Position numbers and translations under genes: made by a program
NCBI GenBank assembly: GCA_019217005.1
Contig: JAHBNG010000049.1
Coordinates: 1-64,000 of the forward strand
Direction: 5' to 3'
DNA from: Chloroflexi bacterium TSY
Lineage (GTDB): Bacteria > Chloroflexota > Anaerolineae > Caldilineales > Caldilineaceae
DNA: 64,000 nucleotides
Shown here: one piece after another, positions 1 to 8,398 of the stretch
Layout: each line of letters starts with the position of its first letter
Numbering within the stretch: position 1 is the stretch's first letter
Notes under the pieces: model-generated
Told to the model about the DNA's origin: nothing
Seen by the model: the letters and a program-made list of their open reading frames with translations, nothing else
Databases searched by the model: none

Positions 1-933
1 AAATTCGAATAATAGATACCAACGTAAGGTTTCGGCCCATGACGAACCAAAATATTTTCGATAATAGCGAACCTTACTTGTGTTGAAGTAAATGTGTCGT
101 CGAGCGGGTACTTGTTCGCTGCTGCGGCCTTCATAATGTGTGACAACGGCGTTGGGCGTATAGGCGACCCGCCAGCCAGCTTGTTTCACACGCTGGCACA
201 AATCCAACTCCTCACTATACATGAAGAACGTTTCGTCAAACGGACCAACATCTAGATCCTGACTTGCGGCGTCTAATGCATCACGTCTCGCCATGATGGC
301 AGCGCCAACCAGCCAATCAACATCATGCCGGATTGAGTCAGGCCAATTGAGCATATGCATCTGTATCGCCCACGGATTATTGGGCCAGAGTTGTCCTAGC
401 CAGGTGCTCTCCCAGAAACCTGTCAAGCGTTTGGGAAAGCGACGCCGACTGTTCTGCTGCATCCCATTGGGGTAGAGCAAGCGTGGCCCCATGATCCCGA
501 TCGTTGGCTCGTCCCGCAATTCGGCATAAAGCTGCCAAAGGCTGCCATCAGCCAGCTCAGTATCCGGATTTAAAAAGTAAACAAATCGTCCATGACTATT
601 GGCAAAACCACAATTATTTCCAGCAGTAAAGCCCAAATTTGTTTGATTTTCCACAAAGCGAACCCACGGAAAGAGAGACGGAACAAAATCAACTGTTGCA
701 TCGTTACTCCCATTATCAACCACGATGACTTCAAGCGTAGCGGCACGATCTTCTGGACCAAATAGGCGGACTGATGATGCTGATCGGCTGTCGGAGACTT
801 TCTTTGCTCGGCTGGCACGCTCAATTGAGGTCAGACACGCACGCAACAAATCCCACACATTCCAACTAACAAGAATGATGGAGAGATCGATGGAGTTGCT
901 TTGATTTTTATGAGCTGAATGATCTCTGTTCAT
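1..933 (-). CDS. Glycosyltransferase family 2, C-terminus cut by window edge
   Basis: The frame stays open from an ATG at 933 to the window edge (311 codons, no stop), so the C-terminus is missing. The translation begins MNRDHSAHKNQ. It carries GT2 (GT-A fold) hallmarks: the beta-strand LSIILVSWN near residue 18, the nucleotide-sugar motif VVDNGSND, NLGFTAGNN, and the acceptor/metal motif FLNPDTE. Further on come a hydrophobic WLVGAAIMARR segment and FDETFFMYSEELDLC, typical of rhamnosyltransferase-like WbbL relatives. It probably transfers a sugar onto a cell-surface polysaccharide at the cytoplasmic face of the membrane; donor and acceptor cannot be told. No convincing Shine-Dalgarno precedes the ATG, so the exact start is unsure. 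Confidence 0.88.
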   Translation of the reverse strand, partial: MNRDHSAHKNQSNSIDLSIILVSWNVWDLLRACLTSIERASRAKKVSDSRSASSVRLFGPEDRAATLEVIVVDNGSNDATVDFVPSLFPWVRFVENQTNLGFTAGNNCGFANSHGRFVYFLNPDTELADGSLWQLYAELRDEPTIGIMGPRLLYPNGMQQNSRRRFPKRLTGFWESTWLGQLWPNNPWAIQMHMLNWPDSIRHDVDWLVGAAIMARRDALDAASQDLDVGPFDETFFMYSEELDLCQRVKQAGWRVAYTPNAVVTHYEGRSSEQVPARRHIYFNTSKVRYYRKYFGSSWAETLRWYLLFEF

Positions 934-957
934 GGGAGGTATAGGACAACTTACCAT

Positions 958-1055
958 TTATACCGCACTCGCTTATAACTTTAACATAAATTCGTCTGTT
1001 CTACTCGACTGAAGTCGGTCAAATATATGTGAAAGAACTGGCAGTGCTCAGTATA
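958..1055. repeat. Degenerate palindromic intergenic repeat (same type as 9855-9940)
   Basis: The stretch runs from taccgcactcgcttataac to gaactggcagtgctcagtata and forms an imperfect inverted repeat with GCACT/AGTGC-like ends. It resembles the cleaner copy at 9855-9940, which has the same GCACTGGCTCATAAAT and GGCAGTGCTC ends. It lies upstream of the GT2 gene. No ORF is supported between 934 and 1177. Confidence 0.4.
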
Positions 1056-1235
1056 ACTATGAGTTAACGAACTTTGTGTACAGTGCATTGTAGACAAGCT
1101 CATAAGGAAACGCAAACATATGGACCATACACGCGCAGAAACGAATAGCCACATCTTTTAAACTTCGTACAATTGTCGGGATAGGTCAGAATTAGGTTGA
1201 CAAACTCGCGGAGTCGCCATGCATGGCGCAGCATT

Positions 1236-1378
1236 CTCTATTACACGCAGTAGACATAATCCTGCACTTCTCAGTCAAAACAGACTCGAGCGGGCCAAAT
1301 GGTCCGAGATTCTCTACTGCGTCTTTTTTCGCCATTTGAACGCTCTACCTCTGAGAAATCCTACTGCGTGTAATCTCT
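1236..1378 (-). mobile_element. 143-bp non-autonomous tyrosine-recombinase element, copy 1
   Basis: This is one of six copies of identical length (143 bp) in the window. It is bounded by CTCT at 1236-1239 and 1375-1378, then ATTACACGCAGTAG and its inverse. Outside the overlaps are GCATT and AGTGC, the two halves of a palindromic target. It shares its ends with the recombinase-coding element at 28648-30755. Inserted in reverse orientation within the 1178-1472 repeat. Confidence 0.92.
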
Positions 1379-1403
1379 AGTGCGGCTATATCCGACAAGA
1401 ACC

Positions 1404-1419
1404 GGTGTTAGAGAACGCC
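1404..1419 (+). other. Empty target-like site GGTGTT-AGAG-AACGCC
   Basis: Two inverted 6-bp arms flank a central AGAG. It matches the outer halves seen at the junctions of the 143-bp elements and is unoccupied. It forms an inverted pair with the occupied site at 1231-1383. Confidence 0.6.
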
Positions 1420-1544
1420 TCCTCCCCGTGGCAAAGTGTCAACCTAATTCAATAGTTGGTATGAACCATCCCCAATTGTCACCCGACAAAACGCGATTCG
1501 ATTGCCAAAGTTTAAGCGGCGTTTCTGTAAGGATAGGGAACAGA

Positions 1545-2315
1545 ATGATAAACGTAATGAAGACTCAAAATACAAATAAACACCTGCCCTTGATTGTCGC
1601 CTTTGTGGCGTTGATTTGTCTTCTTTTTACACACTCTTTTCTCTCGTCCGAAAACGTTCATCGAGTCAATTTTCTCAGTTTGCATGATGAACCAGATCCA
1701 TTTTTGACCAACTTCGAATCGCACCATCCTACCCAATTACACGACATCTTATCGCGCACGCCATCCGCAACCGCTCACGCAATCCCACTCACATCAGAAT
1801 CACTGCAAAATCGACTCTTTCTGCCAGTCTTTCAATCATCCGGAACCTCTTCCTCATCGACAGAAAAACTATTGGCAACCGGTCAAACCGTGGGTTATAT
1901 AGGCAACCGAGGCAATGCCGCAGAGGGTAACCGCGACGATGGTGATCTCATTCATGGACGGTTTCGCCAATATGAATTCAGCCCGGTTGACAAACCGGCT
2001 ACACAAGTTGAAAACATTGTCACAGATCCCAACACGGGATTGATGTGGATACGAAACGTCACGCTGTTGGATGATCAGGATGGTCAAGGTGTTCATGCCA
2101 ACGTGCGTTTAAACGAAGCCATTGGTTGGCAGGAAGCAATTGAATTAGCCCAAGCCTTGATCTATGCAGGATATGACGACTGGCGATTGCCAAATCTGAA
2201 AGAGATGCAAACCCTCGTCGATTATGGAGAGAGTGAACCCTCGATCGATCCAGTAGCTTTTCCGCTACCATTCGACCAGTATGCAAGTGGTTTATGCATG
2301 GACGTCAACGACTGA
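1545..2315 (+). CDS. Secreted DUF1566 protein, N-terminal fragment of a frameshifted gene
   Basis: The ATG at 1545 follows an AAGGATAGGGA ribosome site; the open frame extends back to 1380 but that part lies in repeat DNA. Near the N-terminus is a signal/anchor segment (LPLIVAFVALICLLF), then a low-complexity stretch with the motif NRLFLPVF. A DUF1566 (Lcl C-terminal) domain follows: VTDPNTGLMWIRN, GYDDWRLPNLKEMQTLVD. The frame is lost near 2290; the missing end of the domain (WTSTTDPSEP through FWLRPVRS) continues in the +1 frame up to about 2450, and then another single-base shift leads into the frame starting at 2423. This fragment and the next two are best read as one gene of about 1,470 codons. 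Confidence 0.7.
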   Translation: MINVMKTQNTNKHLPLIVAFVALICLLFTHSFLSSENVHRVNFLSLHDEPDPFLTNFESHHPTQLHDILSRTPSATAHAIPLTSESLQNRLFLPVFQSSGTSSSSTEKLLATGQTVGYIGNRGNAAEGNRDDGDLIHGRFRQYEFSPVDKPATQVENIVTDPNTGLMWIRNVTLLDDQDGQGVHANVRLNEAIGWQEAIELAQALIYAGYDDWRLPNLKEMQTLVDYGESEPSIDPVAFPLPFDQYASGLCMDVND

Positions 2316-2422
2316 CCCATCTGAACCGCACAAGGCATTTTACGTGAACTTTCTGAACGGCCATACCTTCCCTTTTGCCAAAGAGACGCGCTTTTGGCTG
2401 AGACCAGTGAGAAGCGAGAGCA

Positions 2423-4189
2423 TTGAGGCACCAGCCCCCCCATTGCGAACAGGACAGACCAGTTGGTTATCGTGGGAATGATGGCGCAACAGGCGACGGA
2501 AATGGTGATGATGGCGACTTGCAAGATGGCTTGGTGCAGCGCTACACCTATCACGACGATGGTTTGATTGACAGAGCCATTGAAAACCTCGTCACGGACC
2601 TCAATACCGATCTCATGTGGATTCGCGATCCGCTTCTGCTGACTGGTCTTGATGATGCAGGCGCCCGTCAGCAAGAGAGTGACAGGCGAAACCATGACGA
2701 CACAAATGTAGCGGGCAATGTGGACTTGAGCATCCCCCTCGATTGGCAAACATCCATTGATCGTGTCAATCAGCTTACATACGCTGGCTATCACGATTGG
2801 CGGATGCCCAACATTATCGAATTGGAATCACTTTCGCAGCCCGGACGCGCCGGTGCAACGCTGGATCCAGGCATCTTTCCCAATGTGCCGATTGATGCAA
2901 CGAACAAAGAGGCGATCATCTGGTGGTCCTCCACGACATCGGCCTATGATCAGGATGAGGCACGTCCTGGCCGTGACGGCGCTTGGTATCAAACGGCCGC
3001 CCTCGGTTCTACAAATTTTGGCTCAGCTACCCATCGCCCCGCAAAATCGCAGCCCGGCTATGTGCGTCCCGTGCGAAATCGTTTGCCACAGACAGAAAAT
3101 CTCCTTTTTCTATCTGAAGTTCGCTCATCGGCCGATTTTGCCCAAATTACCTTGCCCTCTGGCCGGGTGGATCTCATTCGCGAAGGGAAATTTCTCCTGC
3201 CGCTTCCTAATGTAGAGGCTCCATTTTCAGCAGCCTATCAAGATGTCACTACCCACCCACTGCATTATGAGTTTCTCAAAGCCGCCTTTCCCCGAGTTTT
3301 TGCTGGACTGACGCCAGAAGAGTATGAAACCCAAGTAGCCCACCGAGCCAGCCGAAGATATTTTGCGGGAGGCCTGAAATCATTTACTGATTCTGAAGGC
3401 AGAGTCGTTTATGGGTTCGACCTTTACACAGACCCAACCAATGACGATGAACTACTGACAGAGGCAGAGATGGCGAGTCTTTATGAACAGCTTGCTCGCT
3501 CATTCCGACGTCGTCCATTGGTCTATTCACCGACTAGAGCGGCAGCCGTTACACTTGCCCTATCTTGGACGGATCCTGGCTTTCCCATTGCCTTTCCGAC
3601 ACAGATTGCATCACCCGAATATGAAGCTTACAATCTGGCCGAAACCTATGGTGTTGTTCGTCTCCTAACGCTGGCAGACCTGAAAACCATTGCCCAAACG
3701 GGCGGGCTCAGTCGACAGGACATCGTCATCGTAGACGGTGCACCAACCGATCTTGAAAGCGTTGTGGCTGGCATCATCACTGGCGAGCGCCAAGGAGAGC
3801 TTTCTCATCTCAATATACGCTCTGCCCGCCGTGGCACGCCAAATGCGTACATCAAAGAGAACCACAAGCATTTCGCACCATATGCTGGTCAACTAGTTCG
3901 ATTAAGCATCACGCGTGGTGCTTACTACGTGGAGTCTGAGGTCTCGCAGAGTGATGCAGAGGCTTGGTGGGCGACCCATCGTCCACCAACAGTGCCCGTG
4001 CGTGCATTCGATGCGGGGTATAGTGGTTTAGATGATTTTGTTACAATTGGAGCCAACGACAGTGCGGGTCTCGCCACGACGCGCGTCGGAGGCAAAGCAG
4101 CAAATCTTGCTCGTCTTTATACATTTTTACCAGAACCATATCAGATACCTGGTTTTGCGATTCCCTTTCATTACTACAATAATTTTTGA
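2423..4189 (+). CDS. DUF1566 repeat plus PPDK-type swivel region, middle fragment
   Basis: The frame is authentic from about 2450 (VGYRGNDGATGDGNGDDGD), after a likely extra C at GACCAG. It holds a second DUF1566 domain (ENLVTDLNTDLMWIRD, GYHDWRMPNIIELESL, IIWWSSTTSAY). After a linker comes a region resembling the phosphohistidine swivel domain of pyruvate phosphate dikinase/PEP synthase (DIVIVDGAPTDLESVVAGIITG, then GELSHLNIRSARRG). It ends with the start of the ATP-binding domain (RVGGKAANLARL). The stop TGA at 4187 falls after a run of five T; one more T would join it in frame to the next ORF. Domain order (swivel before ATP domain) is reversed relative to the classical enzyme. Confidence 0.7.
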   Translation: MRHQPPHCEQDRPVGYRGNDGATGDGNGDDGDLQDGLVQRYTYHDDGLIDRAIENLVTDLNTDLMWIRDPLLLTGLDDAGARQQESDRRNHDDTNVAGNVDLSIPLDWQTSIDRVNQLTYAGYHDWRMPNIIELESLSQPGRAGATLDPGIFPNVPIDATNKEAIIWWSSTTSAYDQDEARPGRDGAWYQTAALGSTNFGSATHRPAKSQPGYVRPVRNRLPQTENLLFLSEVRSSADFAQITLPSGRVDLIREGKFLLPLPNVEAPFSAAYQDVTTHPLHYEFLKAAFPRVFAGLTPEEYETQVAHRASRRYFAGGLKSFTDSEGRVVYGFDLYTDPTNDDELLTEAEMASLYEQLARSFRRRPLVYSPTRAAAVTLALSWTDPGFPIAFPTQIASPEYEAYNLAETYGVVRLLTLADLKTIAQTGGLSRQDIVIVDGAPTDLESVVAGIITGERQGELSHLNIRSARRGTPNAYIKENHKHFAPYAGQLVRLSITRGAYYVESEVSQSDAEAWWATHRPPTVPVRAFDAGYSGLDDFVTIGANDSAGLATTRVGGKAANLARLYTFLPEPYQIPGFAIPFHYYNNF

Positions 4190-5976
4190 CACAGAACAAC
4201 CTACTGGATAAACGGAAATCTACTCCGATACGGCGAACTTATGTTGATTATCTTGCCCAATTGCACAAGGATCCAGAATTTCGCAACAATCCATCAATCC
4301 GCGCAACGCGCCTCGCAACCCTGCGCGAGACAATGCGCGATGGTGGTGAGATTCCCCCATTTTTGGTCCGGCAATTGGCCGATCGCATTACCAGCATCTT
4401 TGGGCCAGATGTCATGGTCCGTTTTCGTTCTTCATCCAACGCAGAAGATGGTCTCGAATTCAATGGAGCGGGCCTCTACGATTCCACATCTGTCTGCGCG
4501 TTAGACTCGTTGGACGATGACAAAAAAGGGCCTTCACATTGCGATCCCAGTCAGCCAAAAGAGCGCACAATCGAGCGCGCCTTGCGGAAAGTCTGGGCCA
4601 GCCTTTGGAATTTCCGAGCGTGGGAAGAGCGGGACTACTATGGCATCGACCATGAAGCGGTGGGTATGGCTATCTTAGTGACGCCCGCCTTTCCCAACGA
4701 ACGTGCCAATGGCGTCGCCTTTACAGGTGATCCCACTGCCAGTGATCCGACCAATGATGCGTCGGCCAATTACCTGATCAACGTACAGGTTGGCGATGTG
4801 AGCGTAGTTTTGCCCGAGTCAGGCGTCTTGCCAGAGCGGGATCAGTTGACCGTCGTCGGTGGCGAAGTTGTCCAGATTCAGCGGCTGCGCTCATCAAGCA
4901 TTGTGCCAACAGGTGGTGGTGTTTTAGCCGACAGCGAGCTGGAGGAGTTGGGGCGTATCTTGGCGCTCGTCGACAGCAAGTTTCCCATTGAAACCGGGAT
5001 TCATCAACGTGATGATATTCTACTCGATCTAGAATTCAAGATTCGCCGACCGGACAACCAACTGATCTTCAAACAGATTCGTCCTTTCCTCAAACAAGAA
5101 CCACAGTTACCAGGAAGCACAAATGGTTTACGCGTCCATGTTCCTCATCCATTGCAACTTTGCGGCATGTGGCGCGAAGGGTCTACTTTGCAACAAGAAC
5201 TAGCCGAGAAGGTAACGCTCGAACTTCTATCCGGCAACTTGGAAATCGCCTTCGATACCCCGAAGAGAACTCACGATCTCTTCGGACCACTCCACTTTGG
5301 CCCAACCTTGGCGGCAAGCCAAGCCACTGTGCCAGGGGAGGTTACGATTGAGCAACAAGGAGATAGTAGCACAGGACAGATCTCACTTTTGCGGACCTAT
5401 CAGCTCGAGGGGCGACAGATCGAAATTGAACTGACCTTTTTCAATGTACAATCGGGTGAATTTGATCTCCGTCGATTGGATGAAGTGAGTCTGACGCAGC
5501 AATTTAGGGTGACTGGTTTGCTGCGTGACCGCTCAAACCAGCAGATCTTGTCGCGATTCCATTTGGCACCCTGTGGGTATTTACAACTGCCGCTCATCCA
5601 GTTCGACATTCAATTAGAGAGTGAGCAGAATCAGGTTGGGAGATTGTTGCTCCAACAGCGCCGCGAGCGCAACGATGGCGTAACGGGGCAGGCTGCCTTG
5701 GTTCATGCAGAAGTTGCATTGCCCAAAGGAAATGCAACCATCGATAGCTACAAGAATCTGGTCTATTCTGCCGATCGCCATCATTGGAATGAACGCTTCT
5801 TGATTGTGCTGGATCAACCTCTGGGTGTCATTTATGCAGTGAAGGTCAATCAACACTTTACCGGTGTTGGAGAGCCAACGTATGTGGTCCAGGCATTGAA
5901 CAAGGAGTTTAATCCAGTACAGATGTTCGATGTACTCTCAGTCGTTCGATCACCAGTGGATGAAGCTTTTCGATGA
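4186..5976 (+). CDS. PPDK N-terminal (ATP-binding) domain, C-terminal fragment
   Basis: The frame opens with TTG at 4186, overlapping the previous stop as TTGA. The first ~300 residues match the PPDK_N/PEP-synthase ATP-binding domain: DVMVRFRSSSNAEDGLEFNGAGLYDS near residue 75, RKVWASLWNFRAWEERDYYGI, and NGVAFTGDPTASDPTN. The last ~250 residues (from about LRVHVPHPLQL) are beta-rich and not recognised. Since the N-terminal fragment carries a signal segment, the whole protein is probably exported, which is odd for an ATP-dependent dikinase domain. Whether it retains catalysis is unknown. Alternative reading: two coupled genes; the homopolymer at the junction makes a frameshift more likely. Confidence 0.7.
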   Translation: MTQNNLLDKRKSTPIRRTYVDYLAQLHKDPEFRNNPSIRATRLATLRETMRDGGEIPPFLVRQLADRITSIFGPDVMVRFRSSSNAEDGLEFNGAGLYDSTSVCALDSLDDDKKGPSHCDPSQPKERTIERALRKVWASLWNFRAWEERDYYGIDHEAVGMAILVTPAFPNERANGVAFTGDPTASDPTNDASANYLINVQVGDVSVVLPESGVLPERDQLTVVGGEVVQIQRLRSSSIVPTGGGVLADSELEELGRILALVDSKFPIETGIHQRDDILLDLEFKIRRPDNQLIFKQIRPFLKQEPQLPGSTNGLRVHVPHPLQLCGMWREGSTLQQELAEKVTLELLSGNLEIAFDTPKRTHDLFGPLHFGPTLAASQATVPGEVTIEQQGDSSTGQISLLRTYQLEGRQIEIELTFFNVQSGEFDLRRLDEVSLTQQFRVTGLLRDRSNQQILSRFHLAPCGYLQLPLIQFDIQLESEQNQVGRLLLQQRRERNDGVTGQAALVHAEVALPKGNATIDSYKNLVYSADRHHWNERFLIVLDQPLGVIYAVKVNQHFTGVGEPTYVVQALNKEFNPVQMFDVLSVVRSPVDEAFR

Positions 5977-6060
5977 AATTGAGACTGAATTATTTTCATT
6001 CTCACTTCAGGAAAGAATTTCTCGAATGGCAAATATCCGTAAAGAGATTCCCTCTCAACG

Positions 6061-7179
6061 TTAATAACTACGCTGCATCACAAAACGACAGAGATCCAAC
6101 ATTGATTGTTTATAAATATTATCGGCGAAAGAGGCCAAATTGTTCTGTGCTTGTCCCAAAAAACTGAGTACTTCTTGGCGCGCTTGATCGACTGCGCTGC
6201 TGTTGCGGATCTCATGAGCAACTTCTGAAACCGTCTGTGACCAGATAAATGGGTCGTCGTCCTCTGCTTCCTCGCGCTTCATTTCCAAATATTCGATTAG
6301 TGAATGACCCTGCTCTTGTAGAAAATAGAAGAAAGGAAGGGTTAGGGTTCCTTGAGCGAGGTCACTCCCCACAGGCTTGCCCAGACTTTCTTCGTCGCTG
6401 GTAAAATCGAGGATATCGTCCATAATCTGAAAAGCCATCCCCAAGTTGTAGCCAAAATTACGGAGCTGTTCTACCTGACCTTTTGGCAATCCCGACAAGA
6501 CTGCCGCCGATTCTGTTGCAGCACAAAAGAGACTGGCCGTCTTCGCAAAGATGCGGTGATAATATCGCTCTTTTTCCTGATTATATTGAAACCGATCCGC
6601 AATCTGATCAAGTTCGCCACCCACCATCACCTTGAGCGTATCACTGAACAGATGAATCACGCGCATTTTGTCTGTTTCCGCCGCAAAATGGGCAGCACGG
6701 GCAAACATATAGTTGCCGGCTAAGACTGTGGCGCCTTTGTCCCATTCAGCATTCAGTGTGGGAGCACCCCGTCGCAATAGTGCACCGTCAATCACATCAT
6801 CATGGACTAATGATGCCGTATGCAGCATCTCAACAGCAGCAGCAATGGAAATGACCCGCTGGTACTCTGGTCGACGCTGAATCGCTCCATTGAACTCGGC
6901 TGACAACAAAGCCAGGGCCGGTCGCAAACGTTTGCCCCCGCGCCCAATCAAATCCACAAAGGCTCTGGCCAATGGTGCAAAAAGAGTGGAATCAACCGAT
7001 TTCATCTTCTCTTCGACCATTGCAAGACCAGACTGAACTGGTTCTAAGGCAGTTTGGATGTCTACTTGGTCATGAAGCACAGCAGATGAACCATTGGCAA
7101 TTTCCCAATATTCATTCGAAGAATCATTTACCGTTGCCAGATTAACAGCAGGATACTCTGCGCTTTTTTGTCTAATCAC
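6061..7179 (-). CDS. Trans-isoprenyl diphosphate synthase (polyprenyl synthetase family)
   Basis: A cytosolic enzyme that condenses isopentenyl diphosphate onto an allylic diphosphate to make a polyprenyl chain, feeding quinone or carrier-lipid synthesis. Visible motifs: [12 protein letters not shown] near residue 80, the first Asp-rich motif in [32 protein letters not shown], and the second Asp-rich motif in [15 protein letters not shown] followed by [16 protein letters not shown]. At 372 residues it is slightly long for the family; the extra length is a ~50-residue N-terminal tail, so a later start is possible. Chain length cannot be inferred. It ends 84 bp from the convergent DUF1566/PPDK gene. 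Confidence 0.93.
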   Translation of the reverse strand: MIRQKSAEYPAVNLATVNDSSNEYWEIANGSSAVLHDQVDIQTALEPVQSGLAMVEEKMKSVDSTLFAPLARAFVDLIGRGGKRLRPALALLSAEFNGAIQRRPEYQRVISIAAAVEMLHTASLVHDDVIDGALLRRGAPTLNAEWDKGATVLAGNYMFARAAHFAAETDKMRVIHLFSDTLKVMVGGELDQIADRFQYNQEKERYYHRIFAKTASLFCAATESAAVLSGLPKGQVEQLRNFGYNLGMAFQIMDDILDFTSDEESLGKPVGSDLAQGTLTLPFFYFLQEQGHSLIEYLEMKREEAEDDDPFIWSQTVSEVAHEIRNSSAVDQARQEVLSFLGQAQNNLASFADNIYKQSMLDLCRFVMQRSY

Positions 7180-7212
7180 CTGTTCAGGTACCTTTTCAGT
7201 TTAATTCTTTGG

Positions 7213-7286
7213 AGTGTCTACCACGAAGTGTATAAATGAAGGTTCTCTGACTAAGCGGTCTCCATTTACACACATTGGGACACACT
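7213..7286. repeat. ~76-bp inverted repeat, family C copy 1
   Basis: Ends AGTGTCTACCACGAAGTG and, inverted, AGTGTGTCCCAATGTGTGTAAATG. Three more copies occur at 35093, 40758 and 42531. The shape (terminal inverted repeats of ~25 bp around ~25 bp of variable sequence, no ORF) is that of a miniature transposable element. The TGTGTAAATG block recalls IS256-type ends, but this is only a resemblance. Confidence 0.7.
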
Positions 7287-7287
7287 G

Positions 7288-8178
7288 TCAAGCTTTGTTC
7301 CGAATCTGGAAAAACGAGCAAGCTAACTTCGTTGTTGAGGCCGCGATCTCATCAACTGAACTCTCATATAGATCGGTCAGCTTTTGACAAACAAGTGCAA
7401 CGTAAGCAGGTTCGTTTCGTTTCCCTCGGTATGGATGCGGCGTAAGAAATGGCGCATCCGTTTCCAGCATCAATCGATCGAGCGCCAATTTTGGAATAAG
7501 TTCGTGCAGCACTCGTGCATTCTTGAACGTAACGGGACCGCCAAGACTTAGCACAAAGTTCCAATCGTACGCTTGCCGGGCCAAGCCAATGTCTCCGCTA
7601 AATGCGTGCAAAACGCCAGCAAAGGGCCGATTTGTCAATGGCGAATTGAGGAACTCCGTACTCCGAACCCATTCACTCAAAATCTTGGCCACGTCATCGT
7701 TTGAGTCGCGACTATGAATGATGACAGGCAATCCCAATTCTGCTGCCAGCGAAAGTTGCAATCGAAATGCCTGTTTCTGTCGCGTTGGTTCCACTTTGTC
7801 CCAGTGGTAGTCAAGACCAATCTCACCGATTGCAACAACCTTTGAATGGTCAGCCAAATTGCGGAGCGCATCTATGGTCGTCTCATCAATTGTTTGGCTG
7901 CTATTGGGATGCACGCCCACAGCGGCATATACTTCGCGGTAGCGTTCAGCTAACGCAATCGCTTGCTGGCTGTGACCCAAGTCAATCCCAGGATTAACGA
8001 TAAAGCGCACGCCGGAATCCCGTGCGTGCGCCAGTATTGCATCCCGTTCCCCAGCAAACTGATCCAAATCTAAGTGACAATGAGTGTCAAATAAAACGAA
8101 ATCAGAAGCGTCCACATCCAATCTGCGAGCCTGGCTGGGGTTCTCCTGGATCGGTATTGACAGACGATCGATCGCCAT
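7288..8178 (-). CDS. tatD: TatD family metal-dependent deoxyribonuclease
   Basis: A cytosolic TIM-barrel hydrolase of the TatD/YcfH family (3'-5' DNase). All metal-ligand motifs are visible in order: FDTHCHLDLDQF (HxH), AIGEIGLDYHW (Glu), PVIIHSRDS (His), GVLHAFSGD (His) and LMLETDAPFLTPHPYRGKRNEP (Asp). Its 296 residues include ~28 extra at the N-terminus, so a start closer to FVLFDTHCH is possible. Its stop codon lies directly beside repeat C copy 1. It probably forms a minus-strand group with the prenyl synthase downstream and the phosphohexomutase upstream, though both gaps exceed 100 bp. Confidence 0.95.
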   Translation of the reverse strand: MAIDRLSIPIQENPSQARRLDVDASDFVLFDTHCHLDLDQFAGERDAILAHARDSGVRFIVNPGIDLGHSQQAIALAERYREVYAAVGVHPNSSQTIDETTIDALRNLADHSKVVAIGEIGLDYHWDKVEPTRQKQAFRLQLSLAAELGLPVIIHSRDSNDDVAKILSEWVRSTEFLNSPLTNRPFAGVLHAFSGDIGLARQAYDWNFVLSLGGPVTFKNARVLHELIPKLALDRLMLETDAPFLTPHPYRGKRNEPAYVALVCQKLTDLYESSVDEIAASTTKLACSFFQIRNKA

Positions 8179-8224
8179 TTGCTCTGCTAAATCCTTCGAT
8201 AAATGGTGAACTCTCTACATTTGC

Positions 8225-8332
8225 CAGCAATACTCACCGCTTCTTTTCATGTACTCGACCGAAAGTTGCCTTTTTAAGATCCGTTCTTTACGAAAACGTT
8301 ACCCGGTTTCAGTCGAGAAGCGGGAATTGCTG
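8225..8332. repeat. Imperfect intergenic hairpin
   Basis: The left arm starts CAGCAATACTCACCGCTTCT; the right arm ends AGAAGCGGGAATTGCTG. Inside are further partly matching blocks (TACTCGACCGAAAG against CGGTTTCAGTCGAG). It lies between tatD and the phosphohexomutase and may act as a transcription or processing signal. No coding potential. Confidence 0.45.
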
Positions 8333-8398
8333 TGCATTTGTTCATTTTATCACAGATACATGGTAGAGCAAAGTAGGTCTGATTTCATATGAATAGGA

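Larger units (their letters stand above)
1178..1472. mobile_element. 155-bp-class MITE with 8-bp target duplication, interrupted by a 143-bp element
   Basis: Ends are GGGATAGGTCAGAATTAGG on the left and, reverse-complemented, GGGATGGTTCAT on the right, with a second inverted block AATTAGGTTGACA inside each end. The 8-bp sequence CAATTGTC lies directly outside both ends (1170-1177 and 1473-1480), a clear target duplication. Removing the nested 143-bp element (1236-1378, counting one overlap) leaves about 156 bp, the size of the other 155-bp repeats at 11899, 16072, 21319 and 42937, whose ends are similar (GGGGTGGTTC). It is therefore an older member of that family. Confidence 0.8.

Noticed and set aside
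2222..2794. 190-codon minus-strand ORF
   Set aside because: Antisense to the DUF1566 region where the sense strand has clear domain homology.
4180..4195. Programmed -1 frameshift at TTTTTGA
   Set aside because: The same locus has two other breaks needing different shifts, so simple indels are more likely than recoding.
8022..8366. 114-codon plus-strand ORF
   Set aside because: Overlaps the start of tatD in antisense and an intergenic hairpin; no homology.
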